Part shown: piece by piece, positions 39,981-48,082 of the stretch
Position numbering within the stretch: position 1 is the first letter of the stretch
Layout: every line of letters begins with the position of its first letter
Assembly: GCA_035690495.1 (NCBI GenBank)
Contig: DASSKK010000109.1
Span: forward strand, 1 to 64,000
DNA from: DASSKK01 sp035690495
Lineage (GTDB): Bacteria > Actinomycetota > Actinomycetes > Propionibacteriales > Nocardioidaceae
Reading direction: 5' to 3'
Length of the DNA: 64,000 nt
The notes under the pieces: generated by a model
Seen by the model: the letters and a program-made list of their open reading frames with translations, nothing else
What the model was told of the DNA's origin: nothing
The model's database searches: none
Made by a program: the position numbers and the translations under genes

Positions 39981-40220
39981 GAGGTAGGCGTACGAACCTT
40001 GCGCAACGACACTCACCGGGTGATCGACGCCGTACGCGCCGGACATCGCGTGACCCTGACCGTCCGCGGCGAGGCCGTCGCGGACATCGTCCCCTACGGT
40101 GATCGAGCGCGCTGGTTGTCGGGGGCGGTTGTGCGAGAACAGCTTGCGGAGCGTTCGGCAGACCCGAGGTTGCGGCGTGACCTCGATGAACTTGCCGGTG
40201 ACACGTTGAGCGACCTGTGA
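39978..40220 (+). CDS. Phd/YefM-family antitoxin
   Basis: An 80-residue antitoxin. MEVGVRTLRNDTHRVIDAVR AGHRVTLTVRGEAVADIVP is the Phd fold (N-terminal strand, helix, and the VTLTVRGEAVADIVP hairpin at residues about 28-42), followed by a polar C-terminal tail that would bind the toxin. It precedes and overlaps a PIN toxin gene by 4 nt. A leaderless start would place the operator at the start codon. Confidence 0.87.
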   Translation: MEVGVRTLRNDTHRVIDAVRAGHRVTLTVRGEAVADIVPYGDRARWLSGAVVREQLAERSADPRLRRDLDELAGDTLSDL

Positions 40221-40615
40221 CCTCAGGACTGCTGGACACCTCGGTCTTCATCGCCCGGGAAGTCGAGCGTCCGCTCCGACAGCTGCCCGACCGAGTTGCG
40301 GTCTCGGTGATCACCATCGGGGAGCTCGAACTTGGGGTGCTGGCAGCCTCCGACGACGACACCCGCGCGCGGCGAGCCGACACCCTCGCGCTGGCACGAG
40401 AGTCCGACCCGATTCCCGTCAGCGAGTCGGTCATGACCGAATGGGCACGGTTGGTCGTCGACTGTCGCCGGGCCGGCATCAACCGCACCGTCCGGCTCAC
40501 CGACGCTCTGATCGCAGCCACTGCAATCACGCGCGGGCTGCCGGTCGTCACTCAGGATGACGACTTCGATCAGATCGCCCGGGCGCACCCGGGCTTGCAG
40601 GTGGAGAAAGTCTGA
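40217..40615 (+). CDS. PIN-domain ribonuclease toxin (VapC-like)
   Basis: A 132-residue toxin. LLDTSVFIAREVERP has the first Asp (about residue 7), SVITIGELELGVLAA the Glu (about 36), RLTDALIAATAITRGLPVVT the third acidic residue, and QDDDFDQIARAHPGLQVEKV the last Asp. This is the classic VapC pattern and is closer to family norms than the other PIN toxin in the window at 26.1 kb. The GTG overlaps the antitoxin stop. Confidence 0.9.
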   Translation: MTSGLLDTSVFIAREVERPLRQLPDRVAVSVITIGELELGVLAASDDDTRARRADTLALARESDPIPVSESVMTEWARLVVDCRRAGINRTVRLTDALIAATAITRGLPVVTQDDDFDQIARAHPGLQVEKV

Positions 40616-40704
40616 TCCGAGCCCGGCCCCGTTGACCTGGGATGCTGTGAGCAGAGTCATTCGTTCGGGTCGACGGCGAGGCCACTGTGTCCAACGACTC
40701 GGCC

Positions 40705-40800
40705 CTATGGGTCGGCTTCTTCCAATCGCCACACGAGCGTTCCGACATCGCGACGGAACCGCTTCACGAGATCGTCGTGGGCGTCGGCGGGGATCGATGA
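40705..40800 (-). pseudogene. Possible remnant C-terminus of another gene behind deoA
   Basis: In a frame different from deoA, the minus strand reads SSIPADAHDDLVKRFRRDVG, continues TLVWRLEEADP and stops at 40705. The pattern (acidic helix, LVKRFRRDV, terminal EE) resembles the end of a sulfotransferase-like protein. deoA itself ends in an atypical SPPTPTTIS tail where the frames overlap. A decayed neighbour or a deletion junction is possible. The evidence is weak, and the rest of the 40616-40763 gap shows nothing else. Confidence 0.28.
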
Positions 40801-42107
40801 TCGTGCGTACGTTCCGAATCCGCGTCGACGCGAACGCGACCCAGAATCAGGCCCCGATCGTGGTACGTCGCGCCCACGCGCACCGCGCCGGCGAGCGCTT
40901 CCAGGGCCCGGTCGAACCGGTCCGGGTCGTCGGTGTGCAAGGTCAGCAGCGGCTGACCCTCCCGAACGGTGTCGCCGGGCTTGGCGTGCATCTCGACGCC
41001 GGCACCGGCCTGGACGGCGTCGCCCTGGCGGGCGCGACCGGCTCCGAGCCGCCAGGCGGCCACGCCGACGGCGAGCGCGTCCAGCCGGGTCAGCACCCCG
41101 GACGCGGGAGCGGTGACGACGTGGGTCTCCCGTGCGTTCGGCAGCGGTGCGTCCGGGTCGCCGCCCTGTGCTCGGATCATCGACCGCCAGACGTCCATCG
41201 CGGAGCCGTCCGCGAGCCGGTCCGCGGGGTCGACGTCGTCGATGCCGGCGCCCGCGAGCATCTCCCTGGCCAGCGCCAGGGTCAGCTCGACCACGTCGGG
41301 CGGGCCGCCGCCGGCCAGCATCTCGACGGACTCACGGACCTCCAGTGCGTTGCCCGCGGTGAGTCCCAGCGGCGTGGACATGTCCGTGAGCAGCGCGACG
41401 GTGCGCACGCCGGCGTCGGTGCCGAGAGCGACCATCGTCTCGGCGAGCTCGCGAGCCTGGCCGAGCCCCTTCATGAAGGCTCCCGACCCGACCTTGACGT
41501 CGAGGACCAGCGAGCCGGTGCCCTCCGCGATCTTCTTGCTCATGATCGACGACGCGATCAGCGGGATCGACTGGACGGTGCCGGTGACGTCCCGCAGGGC
41601 GTAGAGCCGCTTGTCCGCTGGGGCGAGACCCGACCCCGCCGCGCACACGACGGCGCCGACCTCGTCGAGCTGGCGCAGCATCTCGTCGTTGCTCAGGGTC
41701 GCACGCCAGCCAGGAATCGACTCGAGCTTGTCCAGGGTGCCGCCGGTGTGCCCGAGTCCCCGGCCGGACAGCTGCGGCACGGCGGCGCCACAGGCCGCCA
41801 CCAGCGGTGCGAGCGGCAGCGTGATCTTGTCGCCGACCCCGCCGGTGGAGTGCTTGTCCACGGTGGGGCGGGACAGCCCGGAGAAGTCCAGGCGCTCGCC
41901 GGTCGCGATCATCGCGCGGGTCCAGGTGGCGATCTCGCGGCGGCTCATCCCGTTCAGCAGGATCGCCATCGCGAGCGCGGACATCTGCTCGTCGGCGACG
42001 ACATCCCGCGTATAGGCGTCGACCACCCACTCGATCTGCGCGTCGGAGAGCTCTTCCCCGTCGCGCTTGGCGCCGATCACCTCGACCGCGTCGTGCGACT
42101 CAGCCAT
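40764..42107 (-). CDS. deoA: Thymidine phosphorylase
   Basis: A 447-residue enzyme that splits thymidine or deoxyuridine to base and deoxyribose 1-phosphate. TVDKHSTGGVGDKITLPLAP is the phosphate-binding signature, SGRGLGHTGGTLDKLESIPG the second, and SKKIAEGTGSLVLDVKVGSG the pyrimidine-binding stretch. Its C-terminal domain ends after GATYHDRGLILGRV with an unusual basic/Pro tail. The ATG at 42107 overlaps the cdd stop by 8 nt. It is the last gene of the importer-cdd-deoA operon. Confidence 0.93.
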   Translation of the reverse strand: MAESHDAVEVIGAKRDGEELSDAQIEWVVDAYTRDVVADEQMSALAMAILLNGMSRREIATWTRAMIATGERLDFSGLSRPTVDKHSTGGVGDKITLPLAPLVAACGAAVPQLSGRGLGHTGGTLDKLESIPGWRATLSNDEMLRQLDEVGAVVCAAGSGLAPADKRLYALRDVTGTVQSIPLIASSIMSKKIAEGTGSLVLDVKVGSGAFMKGLGQARELAETMVALGTDAGVRTVALLTDMSTPLGLTAGNALEVRESVEMLAGGGPPDVVELTLALAREMLAGAGIDDVDPADRLADGSAMDVWRSMIRAQGGDPDAPLPNARETHVVTAPASGVLTRLDALAVGVAAWRLGAGRARQGDAVQAGAGVEMHAKPGDTVREGQPLLTLHTDDPDRFDRALEALAGAVRVGATYHDRGLILGRVRVDADSERTHDHRSPPTPTTIS

Positions 42108-42519
42108 CGGCTTTGGCCCCGCCGCTCAGGTCGTCCGGGCCGAACGCATCCGGCAGCAGCTCCGCGAGAGTGCGGACACCGGAGCGCGTGAGCATCTCCA
42201 GACCCGGCCCGCCGTGCTCGAACAAGAGCTGCCGGCAGCGTCCGCACGGCATCAACAGCTCGCCGGAGCCGTCCACGCAGACGAACCGGACGAGCCGTCC
42301 GCCCCCGCCTGCGTGCAGCGCCGAGACGAGCCCGCACTCGGCGCACAGCGTCACGCCGTACGACGCGTTCTCCACGTTGCAGCCGACCACGGTGCGGCCG
42401 TCGTCGACAAGAGCGGCCGCGCCGACCGGGTAGCGGGAGTACGGCGCGTACGCCGTGCCCATCGCCTCGGCTGCCGCGGCACGAAGCGCCGGCCAGTCGG
42501 CAGCCTCAGCCCTTGACAT
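42100..42519 (-). CDS. cdd: Cytidine deaminase
   Basis: A 139-residue zinc enzyme that converts (deoxy)cytidine to (deoxy)uridine. VGCNVENASYGVTLCAECG has the catalytic Glu and first zinc Cys, and LLMPCGRCRQLLFEHGG has the other two Cys. AYAPYSRYPVGAAAL is the N-terminal signature. The ATG at 42519 (MSRAEAADWPALR) is preferred because mycobacterial Cdd begins about eight residues before the same Trp. An ATG at 42531 adds four residues. It overlaps the permease gene upstream and deoA downstream. Confidence 0.92.
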   Translation of the reverse strand: MSRAEAADWPALRAAAAEAMGTAYAPYSRYPVGAAALVDDGRTVVGCNVENASYGVTLCAECGLVSALHAGGGGRLVRFVCVDGSGELLMPCGRCRQLLFEHGGPGLEMLTRSGVRTLAELLPDAFGPDDLSGGAKADG

Positions 42520-43825
42520 AGGGCTCGCCATCGGCCGCCGGTGCCCGGACCTTGCCGACCAGGCCGGCGACCGCGAACAGGGTGGCCAGGTAGGGCAGCA
42601 TCGCCAGGAAGTTCGACGGGATGTTCACCGGCGGGTTGATGGTCGCCAGCACGGTCTGCAGCGCGTCGGCGAAGCCGAACAGCAGCGCGGCCGCGATCGC
42701 GCCGCGCGGGCTCCAGCGGCCGAAGATCACGGCGGCGAGCGCGATGAAGCCCTTGCCGGAGGAGATGTCCTTGCTGAACCCCCCGATCGCGCCGATCGTC
42801 AGCGCGGCGCCGGCGATCCCGGCGATGCCGCCACCGAGCATCACGTTGCGGTAGCGCACCCACAGCACCTTGATGCCGACCGTGTCCGCGGCCTTCGGGT
42901 GCTCGCCGACCGCCCGGGTGCGCAGCCCCCAGCGGGTGCGGAACAAGGCGACGTCGACGACCACGATCAGAACGTAGGTGATGTAGACGATCACCGTCTG
43001 GTCGAAGAACAGCGGCCCGATCACCGGGATCTTCGACAACCCCGGGATGGCCACCTGCTGGAACACCGCGGGAGAGTTGAGGGTGAGCGTGTTCGGCTGC
43101 ATGATCGCGTCGTAGATGAAACCGGTGAGGCCGAGCGCGAACACGTTCAGCACCACGCCGAGCACCACCTGGTTGACCATGTAGCGGATCGAGAACACGG
43201 CGAGCAGCCAGCCCATCGCCGCGCCCGCGACGATAGCGGCGAGGACGCCGACATAGAGGTTGTGTGTGACGCTGCCGAACAGCGCGCCGGCCCAGGCGCC
43301 GGCGAGCATCTGGCCCTCGATGGCGATGTTGATCACCCCGGAGCGCTCGCACATCACCCCGGCCAGCGCCCCGAGGATGAGCGGGATCGCCAGGAACAGC
43401 GTCTGCTCCAGCAGCCCGAGCAGGTCGATCGGCGTGCCCTTCCCACCGGTCGTGGACCAGCACAGGAAGCTGGCCACGAAGCAGAAGATCGTCACCACCA
43501 GCACCCAGCGCAGTCCGCTGCGGGAGAATCCGCGTGCCATCTGGACCACGCCGAGTGCGATGACGATCAGACCGAGCACGATCGAGGTGATCCGCGCCGG
43601 AAGGACCAGGTCGGGGACCGGGAAGAACTCTTCGGGCCGGGCGAGCTGGAACGTCGCGTCGTAGCCGGCGTGGGAGCCGAGGCCTAGTCCGATCACACAC
43701 AGCAGACCGATGACGACGACGGTCGCGCCGGTGCCGAACCGGCGCCGCAGAGTGACCGGCGGCTCCGTGTAACGTCGGGCCGGAGCGTCCTCTTCGCGGA
43801 CCTCGGGGGCCTCCGTGACGCTCAT
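42506..43825 (-). CDS. Nucleoside ABC importer permease 2
   Basis: A 439-residue membrane protein of the BPD_transp_2 group. About ten hydrophobic spans begin with VVVIGLLCVIGLGLGSHAG. Hallmarks are GALAGVMCERSGVINIAIEG near residue 150 and RTRWGLRTRAVGEHPKAAD in the ATPase-contacting loop. These two motifs are typical of YufQ/NupC-type nucleoside permeases. The ATG at 43825 has GAGGGGA upstream. It overlaps cdd by 14 nt. It works with permease 1, the double ATPase and the BMP lipoprotein encoded upstream. Confidence 0.88.
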   Translation of the reverse strand: MSVTEAPEVREEDAPARRYTEPPVTLRRRFGTGATVVVIGLLCVIGLGLGSHAGYDATFQLARPEEFFPVPDLVLPARITSIVLGLIVIALGVVQMARGFSRSGLRWVLVVTIFCFVASFLCWSTTGGKGTPIDLLGLLEQTLFLAIPLILGALAGVMCERSGVINIAIEGQMLAGAWAGALFGSVTHNLYVGVLAAIVAGAAMGWLLAVFSIRYMVNQVVLGVVLNVFALGLTGFIYDAIMQPNTLTLNSPAVFQQVAIPGLSKIPVIGPLFFDQTVIVYITYVLIVVVDVALFRTRWGLRTRAVGEHPKAADTVGIKVLWVRYRNVMLGGGIAGIAGAALTIGAIGGFSKDISSGKGFIALAAVIFGRWSPRGAIAAALLFGFADALQTVLATINPPVNIPSNFLAMLPYLATLFAVAGLVGKVRAPAADGEPYVKG

Positions 43826-43845
43826 CCGGGGTCCCCTCGGAAGTG

Positions 43846-43860
43846 TGAGCGGAGCGAGCA
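43846..43860 (+). repeat. Short TGAGCGGAG-type dispersed repeat
   Basis: TGAGCGGAGCGAGCA in the 49-bp spacer between the two permease genes. It shares its first nine bases with the copy at 4995-5010. Confidence 0.35.
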
Positions 43861-43874
43861 GTTCCGTGGGGTGT

Positions 43875-45119
43875 TCATCCGTTCCATCCCTTCGCCAGCT
43901 CGCCGGCACCGACGGCGCCACCGCGGCCGCGCAGCCGGAAGATCGCCCGCACCAGCGCCGGTGCCGCGATGAACATCACGATCAGCGCCTGGATGACCTC
44001 GACGAGGTCGACCGGCGTGCCGGTCGAGGACTGCATCTGCACGCCGCCGGCGCGCAGCGCCCCGAACAGCAGGCCGGCCAGCACCGTGCCGCCGGCATTG
44101 GCCCGTCCGAGAAGCGCCACCGTGATCGCGTCGAACCCGATCCCCGCGTCGATGTCGCCGGTGATCGCGGGGTTGGTGCCGAGGATCTGCGCCACCCCGG
44201 CGAGCCCGGCCAGCGCGCCCGCGATCAGCATCACCACGATGTAGCCGCGTTCGACGCTGATCCCGGCGGTGCGGGCGGCGAACTGGTTGCCGCCGACCGC
44301 GCGCAGCTTGAAGCCGAGTGTGCTGCGGGTCATCAGCCACCAGAAGAACACCGCACCCAGCAGCGCGATGAACAGGCTGACGTTGACCCGCATGCTCGAG
44401 CCGAGCAGGTGCGGCAGCCGAGCGTTGTCGTCGATGTTCTCCGAGATCGCCTGGCCGTACGGCGGCGCCTGGAAGCCCTTGACGCCGAGGAGATAGCCGA
44501 GCAGGTCGAGCGCGACGTAGTTGAGCATGATCGTGCTGATCACCTCGTGGGCCCCCGTCTTCGCCTTCAACAATCCGGCGAGCCCGCCCCACAGGGCGCC
44601 GCCGAGGGCACCGGCGAGCACGGCGGCGATCACGTGGATGCCGATCGGCATGTCCCAGTGGAAGCCGACGAAGCCGGCGAACACGGCGCCCAGGATGATC
44701 TGTCCCTGACCGCCGATGTTGAACAGGCCGGCGCGGAACGCCAGGCCCACCGACAGGCCGCCGAGGATCAGCGGTGTCGCGCTGGTGAGCGTCTCCGAGA
44801 TCGGCCCGAGGTAACCGTTCAAGGTGCCGTTGGCGGCCCGGCCGGGGTCGAAGATCGCGCCCTCGAACAGTGCCAGGTAGCCGTTGCCGATCGCGGCGAA
44901 GCCGTAGCGGAACGTGTCCCACGGGTAGGCGAAGAAGTACGACGACGCGGTGCGGGTCTGCTCGTCGGCGAATGCGATCAGGATCCCGCCGACCGCCATC
45001 GCGGCCACGAACGCCAGCACGGTCACCACGACGGTGTTGCTGCCGAGCGACCGCCGGCGTGGCGTCTCCGGTTCCGGCGCCGGGGCGGGAGGAGTCTCGG
45101 TCTCGGCGGTGGTCGTCAT
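43875..45119 (-). CDS. Nucleoside ABC importer permease 1
   Basis: A 414-residue membrane protein. After a Pro/Glu-rich cytosolic N-terminus come about ten spans. GLSVGLAFRAGLFNIGGQGQIILGA (residues about 118-142) and STLGFKLRAVGGNQFAART (the coupling loop near 268) are the YufP-type permease motifs. The ATG at 45119 has GGGAGG 4 nt upstream and overlaps the ATPase stop by 4 nt. It pairs with permease 2 as a heterodimeric channel. Confidence 0.88.
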   Translation of the reverse strand: MTTTAETETPPAPAPEPETPRRRSLGSNTVVVTVLAFVAAMAVGGILIAFADEQTRTASSYFFAYPWDTFRYGFAAIGNGYLALFEGAIFDPGRAANGTLNGYLGPISETLTSATPLILGGLSVGLAFRAGLFNIGGQGQIILGAVFAGFVGFHWDMPIGIHVIAAVLAGALGGALWGGLAGLLKAKTGAHEVISTIMLNYVALDLLGYLLGVKGFQAPPYGQAISENIDDNARLPHLLGSSMRVNVSLFIALLGAVFFWWLMTRSTLGFKLRAVGGNQFAARTAGISVERGYIVVMLIAGALAGLAGVAQILGTNPAITGDIDAGIGFDAITVALLGRANAGGTVLAGLLFGALRAGGVQMQSSTGTPVDLVEVIQALIVMFIAAPALVRAIFRLRGRGGAVGAGELAKGWNG

Positions 45120-46723
45120 CGCGCCTCCCCTTCCTGGTCCCTGTCGTCGGTGTCCGCACCGAACGCGGGGTTGCCCGCCGGGCCGGACACCGCCGCAGCG
45201 CTCAGCTTGGCGTGGTCGAGCTGCTCGGGACGGGTGCCGGCCATCAGCAGGCCGATCTCCTCCGCGGACGTCCCGGAGGGCACCTCGCCGATGATCGAGC
45301 CGCGGTACATCACCGCGATCCGGTCGGCCAGGCCGAGCACCTCGTCGAGCTCGGTGGAGACCAGCACCACCGCGGTCCCCTGGTCGCGGGCAGCGACCAG
45401 CTGCTTGTGCACGAACTCCATGGAGCCGACGTCGACACCGCGGGTCGGTTGGGAGGCAACCAGCAGGCGGAGCGGCCGGGACAGCTCCCGGGCCAGCACC
45501 ACCTTCTGCTGGTTGCCGCCCGACAGCGTCGAGGCGGGCGCGTCGACCGACTGGGTGCGTACGTCGTACTCCGCGACACGCTCCTCGGCGTTGCTGCGGA
45601 TCCTCGCCAGGTCGAGCGAGGCGCCCCTGGCGAACGGCGCGGTGTCGTGCGCGTCGAGGATCAGGTTCTCCGCGATCGTGAACCCTTCGATCAGCCCGTC
45701 GTGCAGCCGGTCCTCCGGGACGTAGCCGACGCCGGCGGTGAGGATGTCGTGCACGTCGGCGCGGGTCACGTCGCGTCCGTCCAGGGTGATCCTCCCGCCG
45801 TCCAGCGGAAGGATCCCCAGCAGAGCCTCGGTCAACTCGGTCTGTCCGTTGCCCTGCACTCCCGCGATGGCGAAGATCTCGCCGGCGTGCACGGTGAAGG
45901 AGACGTCGTCGACGCTGACCTGGCCGCGCGCGTCGACCACCCGGGCGCCCTCGACCTGCAGCACAGGCTCCCCAGCGTGGGCCGGCTTGCGGTCCACCGT
46001 GAGCTGGACGGGCCGGCCCACCATCATCGAGGCGAGCTCGGGAGCCGGGGTCTCGGGCCCCACCTCGCCGACGACCTTGCCGCGACGGATGACCGTGATC
46101 CGGTCGGCGACCGCCTTCACCTCGCGCAGCTTGTGCGTGATGAACACGATCGACGTGCCGCCGTCACGCAGCGAGCGCATCACGTCCATCAGCTCGTCGG
46201 TCTCCTGCGGAGTCAGCACCGCGGTCGGCTCGTCGAGGATGAGCACCTTCGCGTCCCGGATCAGCGCCTTGACGATCTCCACGCGCTGTTGCACGCCGAC
46301 GGGCAGGTCGGCCACCAGAGCGTCCGGCGGCACCTCGAGGCCGTACTTCTTCGACACCTCGGCGACCTGTGCTCGGGCGCGCCGCTTGTCCAGGAAGCCG
46401 AGGCCGCGGGTCCGCTCGTGGCCGAGCTCGACGTTCTCGGCCACGGTGAACACCGGGATCAGCATGAAGTGCTGGTGCACCATCCCGATCCCGGCGGCCA
46501 TCGCGTCCCCGGGATCGTGGAACGACACCGGCTCGTCGTCGACGAGGATCTGTCCGCCGTCGGGCTGGTAGAGCCCGTAGAGCACGTTCATCAGCGTGCT
46601 CTTGCCCGCACCGTTCTCACCGAGCAGGGCATGGATCTCCCCCGGCTCCACGACCAGGTCGATGGAGTCGTTGGCGATCAGCGACCCGAAGCGCTTGGTG
46701 ATCCCGCGCAGTTCGAGCTTCAC
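45116..46723 (-). CDS. Nucleoside ABC importer ATPase (two fused nucleotide-binding domains)
   Basis: A 535-residue protein with two ABC domains, the arrangement of YufO/NupA and sugar-importer ATPases. Domain 1 has Walker A GENGAGKST (about 37-45) and Walker B VLILDEPTAVLTPQE. Domain 2 starts near 265, has a degenerate Walker A (GVQGNGQTEL) and a clear signature LSGGNQQKVVLAREL. The GTG at 46723 begins VKLELRGITKRFG, directly at the domain start. The frame is open 69 nt further upstream without family similarity. Confidence 0.9.
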   Translation of the reverse strand: MKLELRGITKRFGSLIANDSIDLVVEPGEIHALLGENGAGKSTLMNVLYGLYQPDGGQILVDDEPVSFHDPGDAMAAGIGMVHQHFMLIPVFTVAENVELGHERTRGLGFLDKRRARAQVAEVSKKYGLEVPPDALVADLPVGVQQRVEIVKALIRDAKVLILDEPTAVLTPQETDELMDVMRSLRDGGTSIVFITHKLREVKAVADRITVIRRGKVVGEVGPETPAPELASMMVGRPVQLTVDRKPAHAGEPVLQVEGARVVDARGQVSVDDVSFTVHAGEIFAIAGVQGNGQTELTEALLGILPLDGGRITLDGRDVTRADVHDILTAGVGYVPEDRLHDGLIEGFTIAENLILDAHDTAPFARGASLDLARIRSNAEERVAEYDVRTQSVDAPASTLSGGNQQKVVLARELSRPLRLLVASQPTRGVDVGSMEFVHKQLVAARDQGTAVVLVSTELDEVLGLADRIAVMYRGSIIGEVPSGTSAEEIGLLMAGTRPEQLDHAKLSAAAVSGPAGNPAFGADTDDRDQEGEAR

Positions 46724-46777
46724 GGCTTCATCCGACTTCCCTCCGCACTGTTCTGTCCTCCATGAACGGCTTAGTAG

Positions 46778-46817
46778 CGTCGAGGGGAGCACCGGGCTCC
46801 CGGCACTCCCCTCGACG
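46778..46817 (-). terminator. Intercistronic hairpin between the BMP lipoprotein and ATPase genes
   Basis: CGTCGAGGGGAG (46778-46789) pairs perfectly over 12 bp with CTCCCCTCGACG (46806-46817) around a 16-nt loop. No T-run follows, and it sits inside an operon. It could act as an attenuator or 3' mRNA stabiliser that keeps binding-protein levels above transporter levels. Confidence 0.6.
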
Positions 46818-46855
46818 TCGCCTCAGCGACCGGCTGTCCTAGCTCGGCTGCGTGC

Positions 46856-47977
46856 TCACTTCGGCTGTGCGGGCGAGGTGATCTTGATCTTGCCGGACAC
46901 GATGTCGGACTTGATCTGGTCCAGCTCGCTCTTCACATCCGCTGGCACCTTGGAGTCCCACTGGTGGAACGGCGCCAGCCCCGTGCCGCCGTTGTCCAGG
47001 GTCCCGATGTAGTTGCCGCTCGGGAACGAGCCGTCCGCCGCCTTCTCGACGTACTCCTGGACCGACTTGGTGAGGCCCTTCGTCACACTGGAGATGAAGT
47101 ACTTGCAGTACTGCGGGGCACTCACGCAGCCGTCGGTGTCCACCCAGAGCACGTTCACCTTGCCGCCGGAGGCCTGCGCCGCCGCGCCCGCGCCGAGCCC
47201 GGTGCCGCCGGCGACCGGGAAGATGATGTCGGCGCCCTGGTTGATGAACGTCTGGGAGATCGACTTGCCCTTGTTCAGGTCGGTGAACGAGTTGGCGAAC
47301 ACGCCGCCCTTCTGGTGCTTCTCGTTCCAGCCGAGCACCGCGACGTTCTTGTGCTTGACCTTGTTGTAGTACTGCACGCCCTCCCAGAAGCCGTCCATGT
47401 AGATGGTGACCGGCGGGATGTTCAGGCCCCCGAACGTGGCCACCTTCTGGGTCTTGGTCATCGCCGCGGCCAGGTAGCCACCGAGGAAGGCGCCCTGCGC
47501 GGTGTTGTACTGGATGCCGTAGATGTTGGAGATGCCCTGGTTGCCGCTGTCGATCTCGGCGTAGTGCTGGTCCGGGTTCGACTTGGCCACCTTGGCCAGC
47601 GCCTGCGCCATCAGACCGCCGACCGCGATCACCGTGTCACAGCCGCCGGACTTGTTCGTCTCGGCATTCAGGTTCGGCGTGTAGTCGTTCTGGGAGTTCG
47701 ACGACACGTAGCTGACGTTGATGTTCGGGTTGTCGGCCTTCGCGGCCTGCATGCCCGCCCACGACGACTGGTTGAACGAGTGGTCGTCGACACCCCCGGT
47801 GTCGAGCACCATGCACGCGTTGAACGGCTCGGCCGCGGCCGTGGTGGTCTCGCCACCCCCCGCGGACTTCTTTGCTGTGTTGTTGCCGCCAGCCGACGTG
47901 CCCGGCTTCTGGCCGCACCCGGCGACCAGAAGGGCACATACCCCGACTACTGCGGCGATCTTGGTCGCGTGACGCAA
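46856..47977 (-). CDS. BMP-family nucleoside-binding lipoprotein
   Basis: A 373-residue substrate-binding protein anchored in the membrane. The N-terminal basic HATK is followed by hydrophobic IAAVVGVCALLVAGC, with the lipobox Cys near residue 18, then a Gly/Thr/Ala-rich linker. The BMP/PnrA domain starts MVLDTGGVDDHSFNQSSWAG and includes IYGIQYNTAQGAFLGGYLAA. PnrA-type proteins bind purine and pyrimidine nucleosides. The start is TTG at 47977, because GAGGAGG lies 5 nt before it. An ATG at 48019 would add 14 residues ahead of the signal. It heads the importer-cdd-deoA operon. Confidence 0.87.
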   Translation of the reverse strand: MRHATKIAAVVGVCALLVAGCGQKPGTSAGGNNTAKKSAGGGETTTAAAEPFNACMVLDTGGVDDHSFNQSSWAGMQAAKADNPNINVSYVSSNSQNDYTPNLNAETNKSGGCDTVIAVGGLMAQALAKVAKSNPDQHYAEIDSGNQGISNIYGIQYNTAQGAFLGGYLAAAMTKTQKVATFGGLNIPPVTIYMDGFWEGVQYYNKVKHKNVAVLGWNEKHQKGGVFANSFTDLNKGKSISQTFINQGADIIFPVAGGTGLGAGAAAQASGGKVNVLWVDTDGCVSAPQYCKYFISSVTKGLTKSVQEYVEKAADGSFPSGNYIGTLDNGGTGLAPFHQWDSKVPADVKSELDQIKSDIVSGKIKITSPAQPK

Positions 47978-47989
47978 GATAGCCTCCTC
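47975..47989 (-). promoter_or_regulatory. Strong ribosome site deciding a TTG start
   Basis: On the minus strand GAGGAGG (47989-47983), 5 nt, then TTG (47977-47975) at the start of the lipoprotein signal peptide. Confidence 0.7.
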
Positions 47990-48024
47990 GATTGTGCGCC
48001 CCCTCCGGGCGCGGATCATCGCAC

Positions 48025-48030
48025 ACCCTA
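48025..48030 (-). promoter_or_regulatory. -10 box of the nucleoside importer operon
   Basis: TAGGGT on the minus strand. The transcript start would fall near 48018, giving a leader of about 40 nt to the TTG. Confidence 0.4.
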
Positions 48031-48039
48031 GTACCAGGA

Positions 48040-48053
48040 CCCCCGGTTGGGGG
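48040..48053 (-). terminator. Small hairpin after the M20 gene
   Basis: CCCCC-GGTT-GGGGG, 5-bp stem and 4-nt loop, 30 bp past the amidohydrolase stop and just upstream of the importer promoter. Weak evidence for termination. Confidence 0.3.
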
Positions 48054-48082
48054 GAGCCCGCGCGGACGCCTCGGGAAAACTG

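Noticed and set aside
47978..48019. ATG at 48019 as the BMP lipoprotein start.
   Set aside because: It is only 5 nt after a TAGGGT box and so could be leaderless, but the 14 extra residues would precede a complete signal peptide, and the GAGGAGG site fits the TTG at 47977 far better.
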